From: Mesorhizobium sp. J428
GTDB taxonomy: Bacteria > Pseudomonadota > Alphaproteobacteria > Rhizobiales > Rhizobiaceae
Assembly: GCF_024699925.1 (NCBI RefSeq)
Contig: NZ_JAJOMX010000001.1
Coordinates: 4,316,001 to 4,380,000 of the forward strand
DNA: 64,000 bases
Direction: 5' to 3'
Shown: positions 20,485 through 30,492 of the stretch, piece by piece
Layout: each line of letters begins with the position of its first letter
How positions within the stretch are numbered: the stretch's first letter is position 1
Notes under the pieces: generated by a model
What the model was told of the DNA's origin: nothing
What the model saw: only the letters and a program-made list of their open reading frames with translations
Databases searched by the model: none
Made by a program: the position numbers and the translations under genes

Positions 20485-22239
20485 GTGGACGCGCGCGGAA
20501 GGGCGAGATTCGGAGCGACGGTGCTGGCGCGCCTGGGGATCGTCTGTGGCTGCCTGCTTGCGGCGCCGGCACAGGCGGGCCTGGCACTCGACGGCGAGAT
20601 AAGGGCGGACCTAGCTCGCCGCGCCGACGACATCGCCGCGGTAGTCGAGGACCTTCGGGCGATGCCCTCGCTGAAGGAGGCTGTCTCCAAGGGCCAGCGA
20701 CGGCTTGCGCTGGTAATCGGCAACAACGACTACAATGAACTGACCGACCTCAACAAGGCCGAAGGGGACGCCGTTTCCCTGAAGTCGACGCTGGAGGAAC
20801 TTGGCTTCTCCGTCACGCTGAAGCTGAACGTATCTGCGAGAGATTTCGACGATGCGGTGGACGATTTCGTCGACAGTCTGAAGCGGGGCGACGTCGCCTT
20901 CTTCTTTTTCGCTGGCCACGGCGTGAGCTACGAGCAACGCAACTTCTTGTTGCCGGCCGACATGCCCGCGCTCGACGCGGTCCGCGAATCGCGTCTCGAG
21001 CGATACTCAGTCGACGCGCAGGAGCTGGTTGACCGGATCTACGAGCGTGGTGTCGAGATCGCCTTCGTCGTGCTCGACGCCTGTCGCGACAATCCTTTCC
21101 CGCCTGACGCCGATACGCGAGCAGTGCGCGCCTATGGCGGCCTGGCGCGGATGACGCCGCAGAAGGGCGCCTTCGTCCTTTATTCCGCCGGCATCGGCCA
21201 GAAGGCGCTGGACCGGCTCGGGCCAGACGATACCGATCCGAACTCGGTCTTCACGCGCACGTTCAAGCCGATCCTCTCGACGCCGGGGATGCCCGCGGTC
21301 GAGATCGCCAAGCGCACGCAGGTCGAGGTGCATGCTCTCGCCGCGACCGTGCCGCACGACCAGGACCCGGCTTATTACGACCAGGTGGTCGGTCAGTTCT
21401 ATCTCAAGGCACCGCGTCCCAAGCTCTACGGCCTGGTGATCGGCATCGACGATTATGGTGGACGACACAACCTGCGCGGCGCGGTCAATGATGCAAGGCA
21501 TATGTCGGACGCGCTCGCCGCCGTCGGGGCTGAGAAGGTCGTCACACTCCTCGACCAGGACGCCCGCCTCAAATTCATTGACTACGTCTGGAACGATTTG
21601 CTCGAAGATGCCGATCCCGGCGACACGATTGTCTTCACCTATTCGGGGCAGGGGACGCAGGAGCCGGCGCCGGACAAGCCGAACGAGAAGGATGGACTGC
21701 GCGACTTCCTCATTCTTCCCGGACCTCAGCCGCTCGACAAATATTCCGACCTCGCCGACTTCAGCGCTGACAGGAAGCTGACCGACGACATCTTCACCGA
21801 GTGGATGGCGGCTGCTGCACGCAAGAATGTCAACGTCATCGTGCTGATCGACGGCTGTCATGCCGGTGGCATTCTCGATCGCGAATTTGCCAACGTGACG
21901 TTCTTCGGCGCCTCGCAGGAGGAGGAGTTCGCGATGGAGCAGGATTTTGAGGGCGAGCGGCAGGGGCTGGCGAGCTACGTCTTCGCGCGCGCGATCACCG
22001 GCAGTGCCGATCTGAATAGCGACAGCTACATCACGCAGCGCGAATTGTTCGCCTATGGGGACCAGAACGTGTTTCACATGTCGGCCGGCCGGCAGAACCC
22101 GCAATTCTATCCTGTGATCGAGGCAAGCAGCCCGGGTCTCGTACTGCTTCATTCCGCCAAGCAGGATGTAGCGGCCGATCTTACGGCGCACTGGCTGCCG
22201 CTGCCGAAGGCGGCCAAGGACGACGGCGGCACGCGATAG
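20485..22239 (+). CDS. Exported protein with two caspase-like (peptidase C14) domains
   Basis: Start chosen at GTG 20485: GGAGG ten bases upstream, and it gives a short basic n-region and a clean Sec signal peptide (cleavage after AAPAQA). In-frame starts upstream (ATG 20392) would bury that signal. 584 residues. First caspase-fold domain at ~70-240 has the full dyad, His145 (FAGHG) and Cys200 (LDACRDN). The second, ~312-560, keeps Cys458 (IDGCHAGG) but has Gln389 where the His should be (YSGQGTQ). So one active and one probably inactive domain, working in the periplasm or outside. Metacaspase-like specificity for Arg/Lys is known for the family; the target is unknown. Convergent with the polysaccharide locus. 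Confidence 0.85.
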   Translation: MDARGRARFGATVLARLGIVCGCLLAAPAQAGLALDGEIRADLARRADDIAAVVEDLRAMPSLKEAVSKGQRRLALVIGNNDYNELTDLNKAEGDAVSLKSTLEELGFSVTLKLNVSARDFDDAVDDFVDSLKRGDVAFFFFAGHGVSYEQRNFLLPADMPALDAVRESRLERYSVDAQELVDRIYERGVEIAFVVLDACRDNPFPPDADTRAVRAYGGLARMTPQKGAFVLYSAGIGQKALDRLGPDDTDPNSVFTRTFKPILSTPGMPAVEIAKRTQVEVHALAATVPHDQDPAYYDQVVGQFYLKAPRPKLYGLVIGIDDYGGRHNLRGAVNDARHMSDALAAVGAEKVVTLLDQDARLKFIDYVWNDLLEDADPGDTIVFTYSGQGTQEPAPDKPNEKDGLRDFLILPGPQPLDKYSDLADFSADRKLTDDIFTEWMAAAARKNVNVIVLIDGCHAGGILDREFANVTFFGASQEEEFAMEQDFEGERQGLASYVFARAITGSADLNSDSYITQRELFAYGDQNVFHMSAGRQNPQFYPVIEASSPGLVLLHSAKQDVAADLTAHWLPLPKAAKDDGGTR

Positions 22240-22244
22240 GGCGC

Positions 22245-23474
22245 TCAGACCGTAGTGCTTGCGCCGTATCGCCGTTCCAGTGCGATCGCGCCCCAGACCA
22301 TGCCGATCAGGATGTAGAAGTGACGCCAGTGGTCGGTGTCGATGACCGAGCCGAGCGCAACATGGCCTATCAGGGTCACCCAGGCGCACAGCAGGAAAGG
22401 TTGCCACGGCCGCTCGCGAAACAGGATCCGGAAGCCTGCCGCGATCGTCCAGACGATCATGGTGAGCCAGGAGGCGAAGCCGAGCCAGCCGTAGTCCATC
22501 AGCGCCTTCAGCCAGATATTGTGCGTGTCTTCGCCATAGAGTTGGCCGAAGACGAGCGGGCCGATGCCTAAGGGATGTTCCGTCGCCAGCTGGAAGCCGA
22601 TCACGTAGCGGGCGAAGCGGCCGAGACGCGCGCCGTCATACTCCTGCACCAGCTGGGCACGGGTGGTGAAGAGTTCGGCGACGGACGGGATCTGCAGCGC
22701 CACCAGGATCGCCACCACGAGCAGCGCGAAGGCGGCGACCGTCATCATCGCCAGCCGCAGCCGGAACATGCCGCTCTGGCTTCTCAGGAACAGTGTGCCC
22801 GTCACGAGGATCGCGCTGACGCCGAACAGGCCCCACGCGCCGCGCGAGAACGACAGGAAGATCGCGATGATGATGACGAGCAGCGGCGGCACGCAGCGCA
22901 GCCATTCCGACGGTCCGCCTGTAAGGATGCGGTAGAGCAGCCAGATGCCGGGCAGCGCCAGGAACGGTCCGAACACGTTCGGATCCTGGAACACGCCGGC
23001 CGCCCGCTCGTATTTCGTGAACATTTCAAAGCCAGGCAGGGCATGGAAATAGCCGAGGATGCCCGCCAGCCCGGTGATGACGGCGGACGCGACCCAGGCG
23101 CGGAACATCAGTGCATAGAGATCTGGCCGCGATTCGATAACAGCCGCGAAGAACACCGCCGTGAAGGCGAGGAACAGCGACACGGCGATGTAGAGCGGCG
23201 TGTCCTTCAGGTCTGCCATCTGCGTCATGGAGATCATGCCGCCGATGTTGAAAGCGATCAGAAGCACAAGGAGCGGTGTGATGCCCTTCGAAATACGCAG
23301 GCCGAACAGCGCCCAGACTGCAATGAGCCCGGCCATGTAGAGTTCGTAGGGGGCGGGCTCGCGGATGACGAAGCCGGCGAGGAAGACGCCGAGAGAGACC
23401 GCGCAGGAGACGATGATCGCGATCGCCTTGTCGTTGACCGCCGCGCGCGGAAGCTGGCCGGCGACCGCGTCCAT
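22245..23474 (-). CDS. O-antigen ligase/Wzy-like polysaccharide polymerase
   Basis: 409 residues with about ten to twelve membrane helices and a Wzy_C/O-antigen ligase pattern in the large periplasmic loop (HPLGIGPLVFGQLYGEDTHN, with the conserved His, followed by WLKALMDYGWLGF). It should polymerise or ligate lipid-linked repeat units at the periplasmic face. Its ATG shares one base with the stop of the upstream phosphotransferase gene, so both are translated together. In the holdfast system, HfsC/HfsI play this part. Ligase versus polymerase cannot be decided by sequence alone. Confidence 0.85.
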   Translation of the reverse strand: MDAVAGQLPRAAVNDKAIAIIVSCAVSLGVFLAGFVIREPAPYELYMAGLIAVWALFGLRISKGITPLLVLLIAFNIGGMISMTQMADLKDTPLYIAVSLFLAFTAVFFAAVIESRPDLYALMFRAWVASAVITGLAGILGYFHALPGFEMFTKYERAAGVFQDPNVFGPFLALPGIWLLYRILTGGPSEWLRCVPPLLVIIIAIFLSFSRGAWGLFGVSAILVTGTLFLRSQSGMFRLRLAMMTVAAFALLVVAILVALQIPSVAELFTTRAQLVQEYDGARLGRFARYVIGFQLATEHPLGIGPLVFGQLYGEDTHNIWLKALMDYGWLGFASWLTMIVWTIAAGFRILFRERPWQPFLLCAWVTLIGHVALGSVIDTDHWRHFYILIGMVWGAIALERRYGASTTV

Positions 23475-25009
23475 CAGTAGGCGTTTTCCGTGTTGAGCAG
23501 CCGGACCGGCGTCATGAACAGGATCTTGAGATCGAACCAGAGCGACCAGTTCTCGATGTAGTAGAGGTCGTATTCGGTGCGCATCTTGATCTTCTCGTCG
23601 GTATCCATCTCGCCGCGCCAGCCATTGATCTGCGCCCAGCCGGTCACGCCGGGCTTGACGCGGTGGCGGGCGAAGTAGCCATCGACGACCTCGTTGTAGA
23701 GGAGGTTGTGTGTCTGCGCCGCGACTGCGTGCGGCCGCGGACCGACCAAGGACAGCGACCCGAAAAGCGCATTGAAGAACTGCGGCAGTTCGTCGATCGA
23801 TGTCTTGCGGATAATCCGTCCGACGCGCGTGACGCGCGGATCGCCCTTGATAACAGCCTGCTTCGCGCTTGGGTCGGACCGGTCGGCATACATCGACCGG
23901 AACTTGTAGACCTCGATCACCTCGTTGTTGAAGCCGTGTCGCTTCTGCTTGAAGAGCACTGGCCCTTTGGAATCGAGCTTGATGGCGATGGCGGTCGCCA
24001 GCATGACCGGCGATAGAACGATGATGCCCAGCAGGCTGAAAACGATATCAAAGGCGCGCTTGGCGACGGAGTCCCAGTCGTTGATCGGCCTGTCGAAGAT
24101 GTCGAGCATCGGCACGGCGCCGATGTAGGAATAGGAGCGCGGCCGGAAGCGAAGCTGGTTCGAATGCGCCGACAGCCGGATGTCGACCGGCAGCACCCAC
24201 AGCTTCTTGAGCAGCGACAGCACCCGTGTCTCGGCAGTGATCGGCAGCGAGACGATCAGCATGTCGATGCGCGCGATGCGGGCGAACTCGATCAGTTCGG
24301 CGACATTGCCGAGTTTCGGATAGCCGGCCACGACGGGCGGCGAGCGCGAATCGTCACGATCGTCGAAGATGCCGCAGATGCGGATGTCGTTGTAGGGCTG
24401 CGCCTCGATCGAGCGGATGAGCGCCTCGGCATTCTTGCCGCCGCCGACGATCACGGCGCGCCGCTCCATGCGCCCGTTGCGGGCCCAGCGGCGGATCTGC
24501 GTTGCCATCACGAAACGCAAGCCGAACATCAGCGCCAGGCCGGTGGCGTACCATGTGCCGAACCAAAGGCGCGAAAAGTCCGAGGACACTTTGAACAGGA
24601 AGCCGGCGATGGCGAGGATCGCAAATGTGCCTGACCAGACGAGCAGAATCTTGCCGGCATTCGAAAGCGGGCTGCGCAGCGACGTAATCTGATAGCAGTC
24701 GGTGAATTCGAGCAGGATCACCGTCAGGAGCGAGGCGGCGATGGCGATCGTCGGATAGTGCCAGACCAGATGGGTGTTGTAGCCGATCAGCCAGCCATGC
24801 AGCACCAGGCCGCTAAGCACCAGCAACGAAAACTCGACGATACGTAGCAGGCCGGAGACCATCACCGGCGACATCGTATCGCGCCGGTATTGGCTGGCGA
24901 CCTGCTCGGCGAGTGGGTTCAGAGCCTTCGACGGCGAGGCCGCGCCTTCGCCTTGATGGCTGCGCACCGCGTTCAGCGAGAAACGGTTTGTCGGATCGAT
25001 CTCGTTCAT
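23474..25009 (-). CDS. Undecaprenyl-phosphate hexose-1-phosphate transferase (WcaJ/ExoY/HfsE-like)
   Basis: Starts polysaccharide repeat assembly by placing a hexose phosphate on undecaprenyl phosphate. 511 residues: about four to five membrane helices (~50-165), a nucleotide-fold middle domain (RRAVIVGGGKNAEALIRSI), a further helix (~325), and the catalytic bacterial sugar transferase domain in the C-terminal third (VYKFRSMYAD, SIDELPQFFNAL, LSLVGPRPH, KPGVTGWAQING). All conserved catalytic motifs are present. Gene order and one-base overlap with the polymerase suggest an operon with it. Confidence 0.93.
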   Translation of the reverse strand: MNEIDPTNRFSLNAVRSHQGEGAASPSKALNPLAEQVASQYRRDTMSPVMVSGLLRIVEFSLLVLSGLVLHGWLIGYNTHLVWHYPTIAIAASLLTVILLEFTDCYQITSLRSPLSNAGKILLVWSGTFAILAIAGFLFKVSSDFSRLWFGTWYATGLALMFGLRFVMATQIRRWARNGRMERRAVIVGGGKNAEALIRSIEAQPYNDIRICGIFDDRDDSRSPPVVAGYPKLGNVAELIEFARIARIDMLIVSLPITAETRVLSLLKKLWVLPVDIRLSAHSNQLRFRPRSYSYIGAVPMLDIFDRPINDWDSVAKRAFDIVFSLLGIIVLSPVMLATAIAIKLDSKGPVLFKQKRHGFNNEVIEVYKFRSMYADRSDPSAKQAVIKGDPRVTRVGRIIRKTSIDELPQFFNALFGSLSLVGPRPHAVAAQTHNLLYNEVVDGYFARHRVKPGVTGWAQINGWRGEMDTDEKIKMRTEYDLYYIENWSLWFDLKILFMTPVRLLNTENAY

Positions 25010-25129
25010 GACGCCATGCCGCGGAAAACAATGCCAGTATATACCACCTCTCTGCTAAGAAAGGCTTATGTCGTGCATTCGTGTTTAAGCGGCGCGGCAC
25101 GCGAGCCGCGGAACAGCCCTTGTCCGGCG

Positions 25130-26269
25130 TCAGCTTTCCAGCACGCGGAAATATTCGCGCTCTATGGCGCGGGCCATGACGTCGACGCCGAATTTGGCCT
25201 TGAGCGCACCTGTGGTTGGCATCAAGGCCTGCCAGGCAGCAGGATCGGCGACGAGCTTCTCCATGCGCGCGGCGATCTCGCCTGCGTCCGGGCGGGCAAG
25301 GGCAGAGGAGCCGACCGAAAATATCTCGGGAATGCCGCCAACCGAGGTCGCGATCATCGGTAGCCCGGCCGCCAGCGCCTCCAGCACGATGTAAGGCATT
25401 GCTTCAGCGCGCGACGGCACGACGATGGCGCGGGCGAGCGCGAATGCCTGGCGCGCCGGCATCGGCGGACGGAATGACACGCGGGCGCCAAGGCCGAGCC
25501 GCGCCACCTGTTCCCGGTAGGCCGGCAGGTCATCGCCGTCTCCCACCATCACCGCGGTGAGTTCACGCCCCGTCGACTTTTCCGCCTGGGCGAGCGCATC
25601 GATGAAAATGTCGGGGCCTTTGAGGTCGCGCATCATGCCGATGTAGAGGAAATCGGCCGCGCCGGGCGCCGGCGTGACCGGAATGAACTCGGCCTCGCCG
25701 AGCCCGTTGTAGACGAGGCTCGACGGCGCGCGGGGCGGGCCGATCTTCTCGCGGAAGACGCGTTCCTCGTAGCCGGAGACGAAGAACAGATGATCGGTGA
25801 GGCGGTCCATCACGCGCTCGGCAGCGAAGATCAGCTTCCCCGTCATCGTATTGGCGTCGTAGTGGAGGCTGCCGCCATGCGGCGAATAGAGGCGGGCTAC
25901 GCGAGACCTGGATACCCGCAGAAGCGAGCCGAACAGACGGGAGTAGACGCCACCCTTGGCGCCGTGCCCATGCAGAATGTCCGGCTGCAATTGCTTGATG
26001 AGACGATAGGTTCTGTAAGCGGCGGTCACATCGCCCGGTCCGACATGGCGCTGCATCGGTGTGCGGTGCGCGCCCAGCGCCAGCGTGTCCGCGATCTGTT
26101 CGAACAGTCGGTCCTCGTAGTCGCCGCCGGTCGAGGAATCGCAGATGATACCGACGAGATGGCCCTCCGCCGACTGTGCCTGCGCGAGGTCGCGCACATG
26201 GCGGAAGATACCGCCGACCGGCGATCGAAAGCAGTGTACGATGCGCAGAGTTCTCCCCACCTCGACCAC
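25130..26269 (-). CDS. Family 4-type glycosyltransferase
   Basis: Adds a sugar to the growing lipid-linked repeat in the cytoplasm. About 379 residues from GTG 26269. N-terminal Rossmann domain starts LRIVHCFRSPVGGIFRHV, and the C-terminal GT4 domain has FLYIGMMRDLKGPDIFIDAL and the E-x7-E signature region PSRAEAMPYIVLEALAAG. As read, the frame runs on upstream without a stop into the Wza-like gene, giving an apparent 569-residue fusion; that is caused by a frame change near 26338, because the export gene has its natural stop at 26278-26280 in another frame. The exact start is therefore uncertain. Confidence 0.85.
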   Translation of the reverse strand: MVEVGRTLRIVHCFRSPVGGIFRHVRDLAQAQSAEGHLVGIICDSSTGGDYEDRLFEQIADTLALGAHRTPMQRHVGPGDVTAAYRTYRLIKQLQPDILHGHGAKGGVYSRLFGSLLRVSRSRVARLYSPHGGSLHYDANTMTGKLIFAAERVMDRLTDHLFFVSGYEERVFREKIGPPRAPSSLVYNGLGEAEFIPVTPAPGAADFLYIGMMRDLKGPDIFIDALAQAEKSTGRELTAVMVGDGDDLPAYREQVARLGLGARVSFRPPMPARQAFALARAIVVPSRAEAMPYIVLEALAAGLPMIATSVGGIPEIFSVGSSALARPDAGEIAARMEKLVADPAAWQALMPTTGALKAKFGVDVMARAIEREYFRVLES

Positions 26270-26277
26270 GGCCGCCG

Positions 26278-26839
26278 TCAGAACAGGCGTTCGCGGACGT
26301 AGATCGTGTCGCCCGGAAGCAGCGGGTCGGAGGTATGCGCGACCGGTCATGACCTTGCCGTTGACGGTGCGGGTGATGTCGACTGTCGATTGGTTGCCGC
26401 GCGGCGAGAAGCCGCCGGCCACCGCGATCGCTTTCTGCACTGTCATGCCGGGCACGTAGGAATACTGGCCGGAAGCCCCGACCTCGCCCATGACGAAGAT
26501 CGGACGGTAGCGGTCGATCTCGACTGACACGTCGGGATCGCGCAGGTAGCCGTTGCGCAGCTTTGCGGCGATCGCGCCCTCGAGCTGCGCCGCTGACTGA
26601 CCGCGTGCGGCCACCGCGCCGACGAGCGGGAAGGCGATATAGCCGGCCTGGTCGACGCTGTAGGTGTTGGTGAGGCCTTCCTGTTCGAAGACCGTGACGC
26701 GGATCCTGTCTCCCGAGTCGAGCACATACGGCGCCTGGAGCGACTTGCTGAACGCGGCGGGCGCGGGCCTGTAGCTGCTGCAGCCGGCGGCGAGCGCCGC
26801 GGCGAGCAAGGCAAGAAGAAGCGGAGCGGGGCGTTTCAT
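26278..26839 (-). pseudogene. Wza-like polysaccharide export lipoprotein (HfsD-like), frameshifted near its 3' end
   Basis: Forms the outer-membrane or periplasmic export channel for polysaccharide. ~186 residues: signal peptide with lipobox LAAGC (Cys20), Poly_export domain (~38-110, PYVLDSGDRIRVTVFEQE) and one SLBB/soluble repeat (FVMGEVGASGQYSYVPGMTV). The expected C-terminus SDPLLPGDTIYVRERLF followed by TGA lies in a different frame (26278-26337), so one base has been gained (or two lost) near 26338. Likely a sequence error. Short Wza relatives like this one lack the membrane-spanning helical barrel end. Confidence 0.85.
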
Positions 26840-27035
26840 CTGCGGACACGAACCCTTTGCATGGACGGGCCGGCGAACCGGCGCGATACCGGGACGTTAT
26901 CCTCCCGTTAGGGTTAATGGCCGGTAAAGGCTGGCAACGCCGCTGTGGTCCCGCTCCGTCCTTGCAGCGCAATTTCTTAACCCGACGGAAACCATAGACG
27001 TTTACTTTTCGCTATGTTTGGTTCGGAGTGACGCC

Positions 27036-29225
27036 ATGTCGGGCAGTGCAGTCAGGGGCAGCGATGTCGATGTCGACCTCGGCACCCTCTTTGCCAGCAT
27101 AGTCAGGGACTGGAAGCTGATCCTGGCGGTGACGATCGCGGTCACCGGCCTGGCTTTTCTTATCGCCTGGCTGTCCACGCCGCACTACCGGGCTGAGACG
27201 CGTATCCTGATCGAGACGACGGAATCCGTCTTCACGCGCCCGACGCCGGCCGGCGAGAGCGACAGGCCCATCCTCGACGAAGAGGGCGTCACCAGCCAGG
27301 TCGAGGTGATCACGTCCTCGGATCTGCTGAAGCAAGTTGCTGCCAAACTGGAACTCGGCAAGCTGAAGGAGTTCGACGAGCAGGCGAACATGGGCCTGGT
27401 CGGCCGCCTGATGGTGCTGGTCGGCCTCAAGAGTGACCCGGGTGGCATTGCCGCGGAGGACCGCGTTCTGAAGACCATGCGTGAAAAGCTGCGCGTCTAC
27501 CGCGTCGAGCGCTCGCGTGTCATCGTGGTGGATTTCTCCTCCGAGGACCCCAAACTCGCGGCTGCAGTGCCCAATGCGATCGCCGATGCCTATCTCGCCA
27601 TGCAGCAGGAGGCGAAGCTCAAGTCGAACGCGTCGGCGACGGACTGGCTCGAACCCGAGATCGAGGACTTGCGTGAGAGGGTGAAGCAGGCGGAAACCAA
27701 GGTCGCAGAGTTTCGCTCGCAGTCCGACCTGCTGATCGGACAGAACAATTCGGCGCTTGCCACGCAGCAACTGTCGGAGATGTCGACCGAACTCTCCCGA
27801 ATTCGCGCCGCGCGGGCCACCGCCGAAGCGAACGCCCAAAGCTTGCGCGACGCGATCAGCGGCGGCGGCTCGCTGGATGCAATGCCGGATGTGATCTCTT
27901 CGCCTTTGATCCAGCGGCTGCGCGAGCGCCAGGTGCAGCTCAACACAGACATCGCTGATTTGTCGACGACGCTGCTCGGCAATCATCCGCGCATCAAATC
28001 GCTGCGCTCGCAGTTGGCCGATCTCGACGGCCAGATAAAGAACGAGGCACGCAACATCCTGCGCGGGCTGGAAACCGAGGCCGAGACCGCTAAGCTGCGT
28101 GAAGCCAAGCTCGTCGCCAACCTGAACAATGTGAAGGCCGAGTCCGCCCGTGTCGGCGACAAGGAGGTCGAGCTGCGCGCGCTCGAACGCGAGGCTGCCG
28201 CCCAGCGGGAACTGCTGGAATCCTATCTCACGCGCTACCGCGAGGCAGCGTCGCGCCGCGATCGCTCCTACCTGCCGGCGGATGCGCGCATCTTCTCGCG
28301 CGCGACCGTGCCATTCGACCCCTATTTCCCCAAGATCGTGCCGATCGTCGGCGCGGCGTTCGTAGGGTCGTTGCTCGTAATGGCCATCATCACCCTGCTG
28401 CGGGAACTCTTTTCCGGTCGCGCCATGCGTCCAGCCGGTGGAGGCAGAATGGAAACGGTCGAGCATGTGTCCATGCCAGCAGCCACCGCGACCGAACCTG
28501 AGGCGCCCGTTCAGCCCGAACCGGCCGTCCAGCCCGCGTCTCTGCCGCCGGAGCCTCAGCCTGTGATTCCCGCGCCAGTCGTGGCTGAGAAGCCGGCTCC
28601 GGCGCGGGTGCGCATAGCGCCGAACGACAATCGCCTCAGCGTGTCGGCTGCGGCCGAGCGGCTGATCTCCAGCGGGGCTGTGCGTGCGATCTTCGTCTCG
28701 CCGGAGGGTGACGAAGGGGCTGCGAGCGCCGTGCTGGTGGCGCGCGAAGTAGCGGATTCAGGACTGCGCGTTGCGCTGGTAGACCTCACTTCGTCGGGGG
28801 CGGCGTCATTGCCGACGCTGGAAACGACGGCTGTGCCGGGCATCACGAACCTCCTCACCGCCGAATCGCAGTTCTCGCATGTCATCCACGCCGATATCTA
28901 TTCCGACTGCCATGTGATCCCGGTCGGGACGGCCAATCCGGCGCGTGCCATGCGCGCCGCCGATCGGCTGCCGATCATCCTCAATTCGCTGGGCTCGGCC
29001 TACGACCTCGTGGTTGTCGAATGCGGTCCCGCCGACGCCGCCGGCATCCGCAGGCTGGTGGGCGAGGGGACGCGGGTTTTCGTCAGCGCGCTTGAGCTGG
29101 GCGACAGCGCGGTGGACGCGACGGCTGCCGACCTCAGGTCCGGCGGCTATGGCGACATAGAGCTCGTGAAGCCCGAGGCGTTCGAGAATCCGACGCCCAC
29201 CGTGCCGAATCGCTCTGCGGCCTGA
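27036..29225 (+). CDS. Wzc/GumC/ExoP-like polysaccharide co-polymerase with degenerate kinase domain
   Basis: Controls polymerisation and export across the inner membrane. 729 residues from ATG 27036 (GGAG at 27024-27027). Wzz domain with first membrane helix at ~28-50, long periplasmic coiled coil (~190-400), second helix near 435-455, then a Pro-rich linker (~480-525). The C-terminal part is a tyrosine autokinase (BY-kinase) fold, but the P-loop reads SPEGDEGAASA with no Lys, so it lacks a working ATP site; there is also no Tyr-rich tail. Divergent from the Wza-like gene across a 196-base gap that should hold both promoters. In holdfast systems HfsA plus HfsB give the same layout. Confidence 0.9.
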   Translation: MSGSAVRGSDVDVDLGTLFASIVRDWKLILAVTIAVTGLAFLIAWLSTPHYRAETRILIETTESVFTRPTPAGESDRPILDEEGVTSQVEVITSSDLLKQVAAKLELGKLKEFDEQANMGLVGRLMVLVGLKSDPGGIAAEDRVLKTMREKLRVYRVERSRVIVVDFSSEDPKLAAAVPNAIADAYLAMQQEAKLKSNASATDWLEPEIEDLRERVKQAETKVAEFRSQSDLLIGQNNSALATQQLSEMSTELSRIRAARATAEANAQSLRDAISGGGSLDAMPDVISSPLIQRLRERQVQLNTDIADLSTTLLGNHPRIKSLRSQLADLDGQIKNEARNILRGLETEAETAKLREAKLVANLNNVKAESARVGDKEVELRALEREAAAQRELLESYLTRYREAASRRDRSYLPADARIFSRATVPFDPYFPKIVPIVGAAFVGSLLVMAIITLLRELFSGRAMRPAGGGRMETVEHVSMPAATATEPEAPVQPEPAVQPASLPPEPQPVIPAPVVAEKPAPARVRIAPNDNRLSVSAAAERLISSGAVRAIFVSPEGDEGAASAVLVAREVADSGLRVALVDLTSSGAASLPTLETTAVPGITNLLTAESQFSHVIHADIYSDCHVIPVGTANPARAMRAADRLPIILNSLGSAYDLVVVECGPADAAGIRRLVGEGTRVFVSALELGDSAVDATAADLRSGGYGDIELVKPEAFENPTPTVPNRSAA

Positions 29226-29231
29226 TCGATC

Positions 29232-30418
29232 TCAATCGTCCTCGGCCGGCGGCGTTGCCGTCTGCCGGCGCAGCCGCTTCACCAGCGCCCAGGCCACGCG
29301 GTTCTGCTTGATGGCGCGCTTGATCGCCGTAACGCTGGACAGACCCGCAGCAAGGATACGGCCCTTGGCGGAGACGGGAACGACGATATCAAGGTGACGC
29401 GTTTCGATGTTGCACCAAAGCCTTTTGTAAGGCTCGTCCCCAACCGAGAAGTCATAAATGTCGAAGCCCTGTTCGCAGGCTTCGTGGATGTTTTGGTAGA
29501 ACAGGAATTCCCCTGGACTGACGAAGGCCAGTTCGTCCTCGGCAATCCCTCCGAATTCGCAGACAAGGCGATCGCCCGACCGGCTCGACCCGGTGATCGC
29601 TCGCAATGTCCCGCCGACTTCGAGCCCGTGCAACACGAAGGGCGGTGGCGATATGGACAGCGCGTCGGTAAACAGCTTGCGAAAGAAAGCCTGCACGCCG
29701 GGTGGCGCGAAAACGTCGGCGATCCCCATCTTGCGGAAACGTTTGGCCTTCATCTCGTAGAAGCGCTCCAGAAGCATGTCGATTTCTTCGGGCGTGCGTG
29801 CTTCGATGCGACGGAAACCACCCGCCGCTTCGAACTTGCGCGTCTGGGAGCGATGCTTCTTGCGTTTACGCTTGCCGCTCGCGCGATCGAGCAGCGCCTC
29901 GAACCCGCCGTCGAGACAGACGGCGAGCGCGACGTTGGGGCTTTCGCTGCTTGGAAGCGCGGCAAGCGGAGACGTTACGCCGCCGAGCTCTTTCAGCGTC
30001 CGCTCGAGATAAATGAGATCGACGTCGGGACGAATTGCTTTCACCGCAGCGGCCAGATGCATGCGGGTCAGAGTCCCGAGCCCTCGCGGAAGGCGGGGAA
30101 ATTACCAGCAGCGTGGCTTCCGCCCATGAAGCGGGCGATCCGGAACGGGCCTTTCCGCACCACTTCAAGCGGCAGTGTCACGATCGGGCCGGTGTCGGGA
30201 CCGGCCGAGACGACGAACGTATCCTCGCCCGAGACCTCCCTCCACGCCGTGACCCAACTGGCTGTCTGCGCCGGGGCTACGACCCGCCCATCAACCAGTG
30301 CAGAATAGTCAGCGGGCGCGACAGTCATGTTCATCGTTGGGCCGTCCATGGCTCTGCTTCTGTCGCGTCCGGCTAAATTCGGTTGCATGCGCGAGAGTTG
30401 CGTGGACGCGTCAACCAT
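29232..30418 (-). pseudogene. FemAB/CelD-type GNAT acetyltransferase (HfsK-like), frameshifted
   Basis: Acetyltransf_6-type enzyme, thought to acylate or acetylate polysaccharide sugars; HfsK of the Caulobacter holdfast is a relative. Two halves are in different frames: N-terminal part from ~30349 or 30334 (MNMTVAP) to a TGA at 30068, and C-terminal part reading from ~30075 down to 29232. The joint at ~30070-30078 (REG / LGTLTRMHLAAA) gives a continuous family-like protein, so a single lost base is enough to explain it. GNAT core near the 3' half: GGTLRAITGSSRSGDRLVCE, then FSVGDEPYKRLW. Confidence 0.75.
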
Positions 30419-30492
30419 ACTTCAATCCTTGCCCGATACGGTGCCTCGGCGCGTCTTCCGGCGCGATGAAACTACGCTGCAAAGGTGAATCA

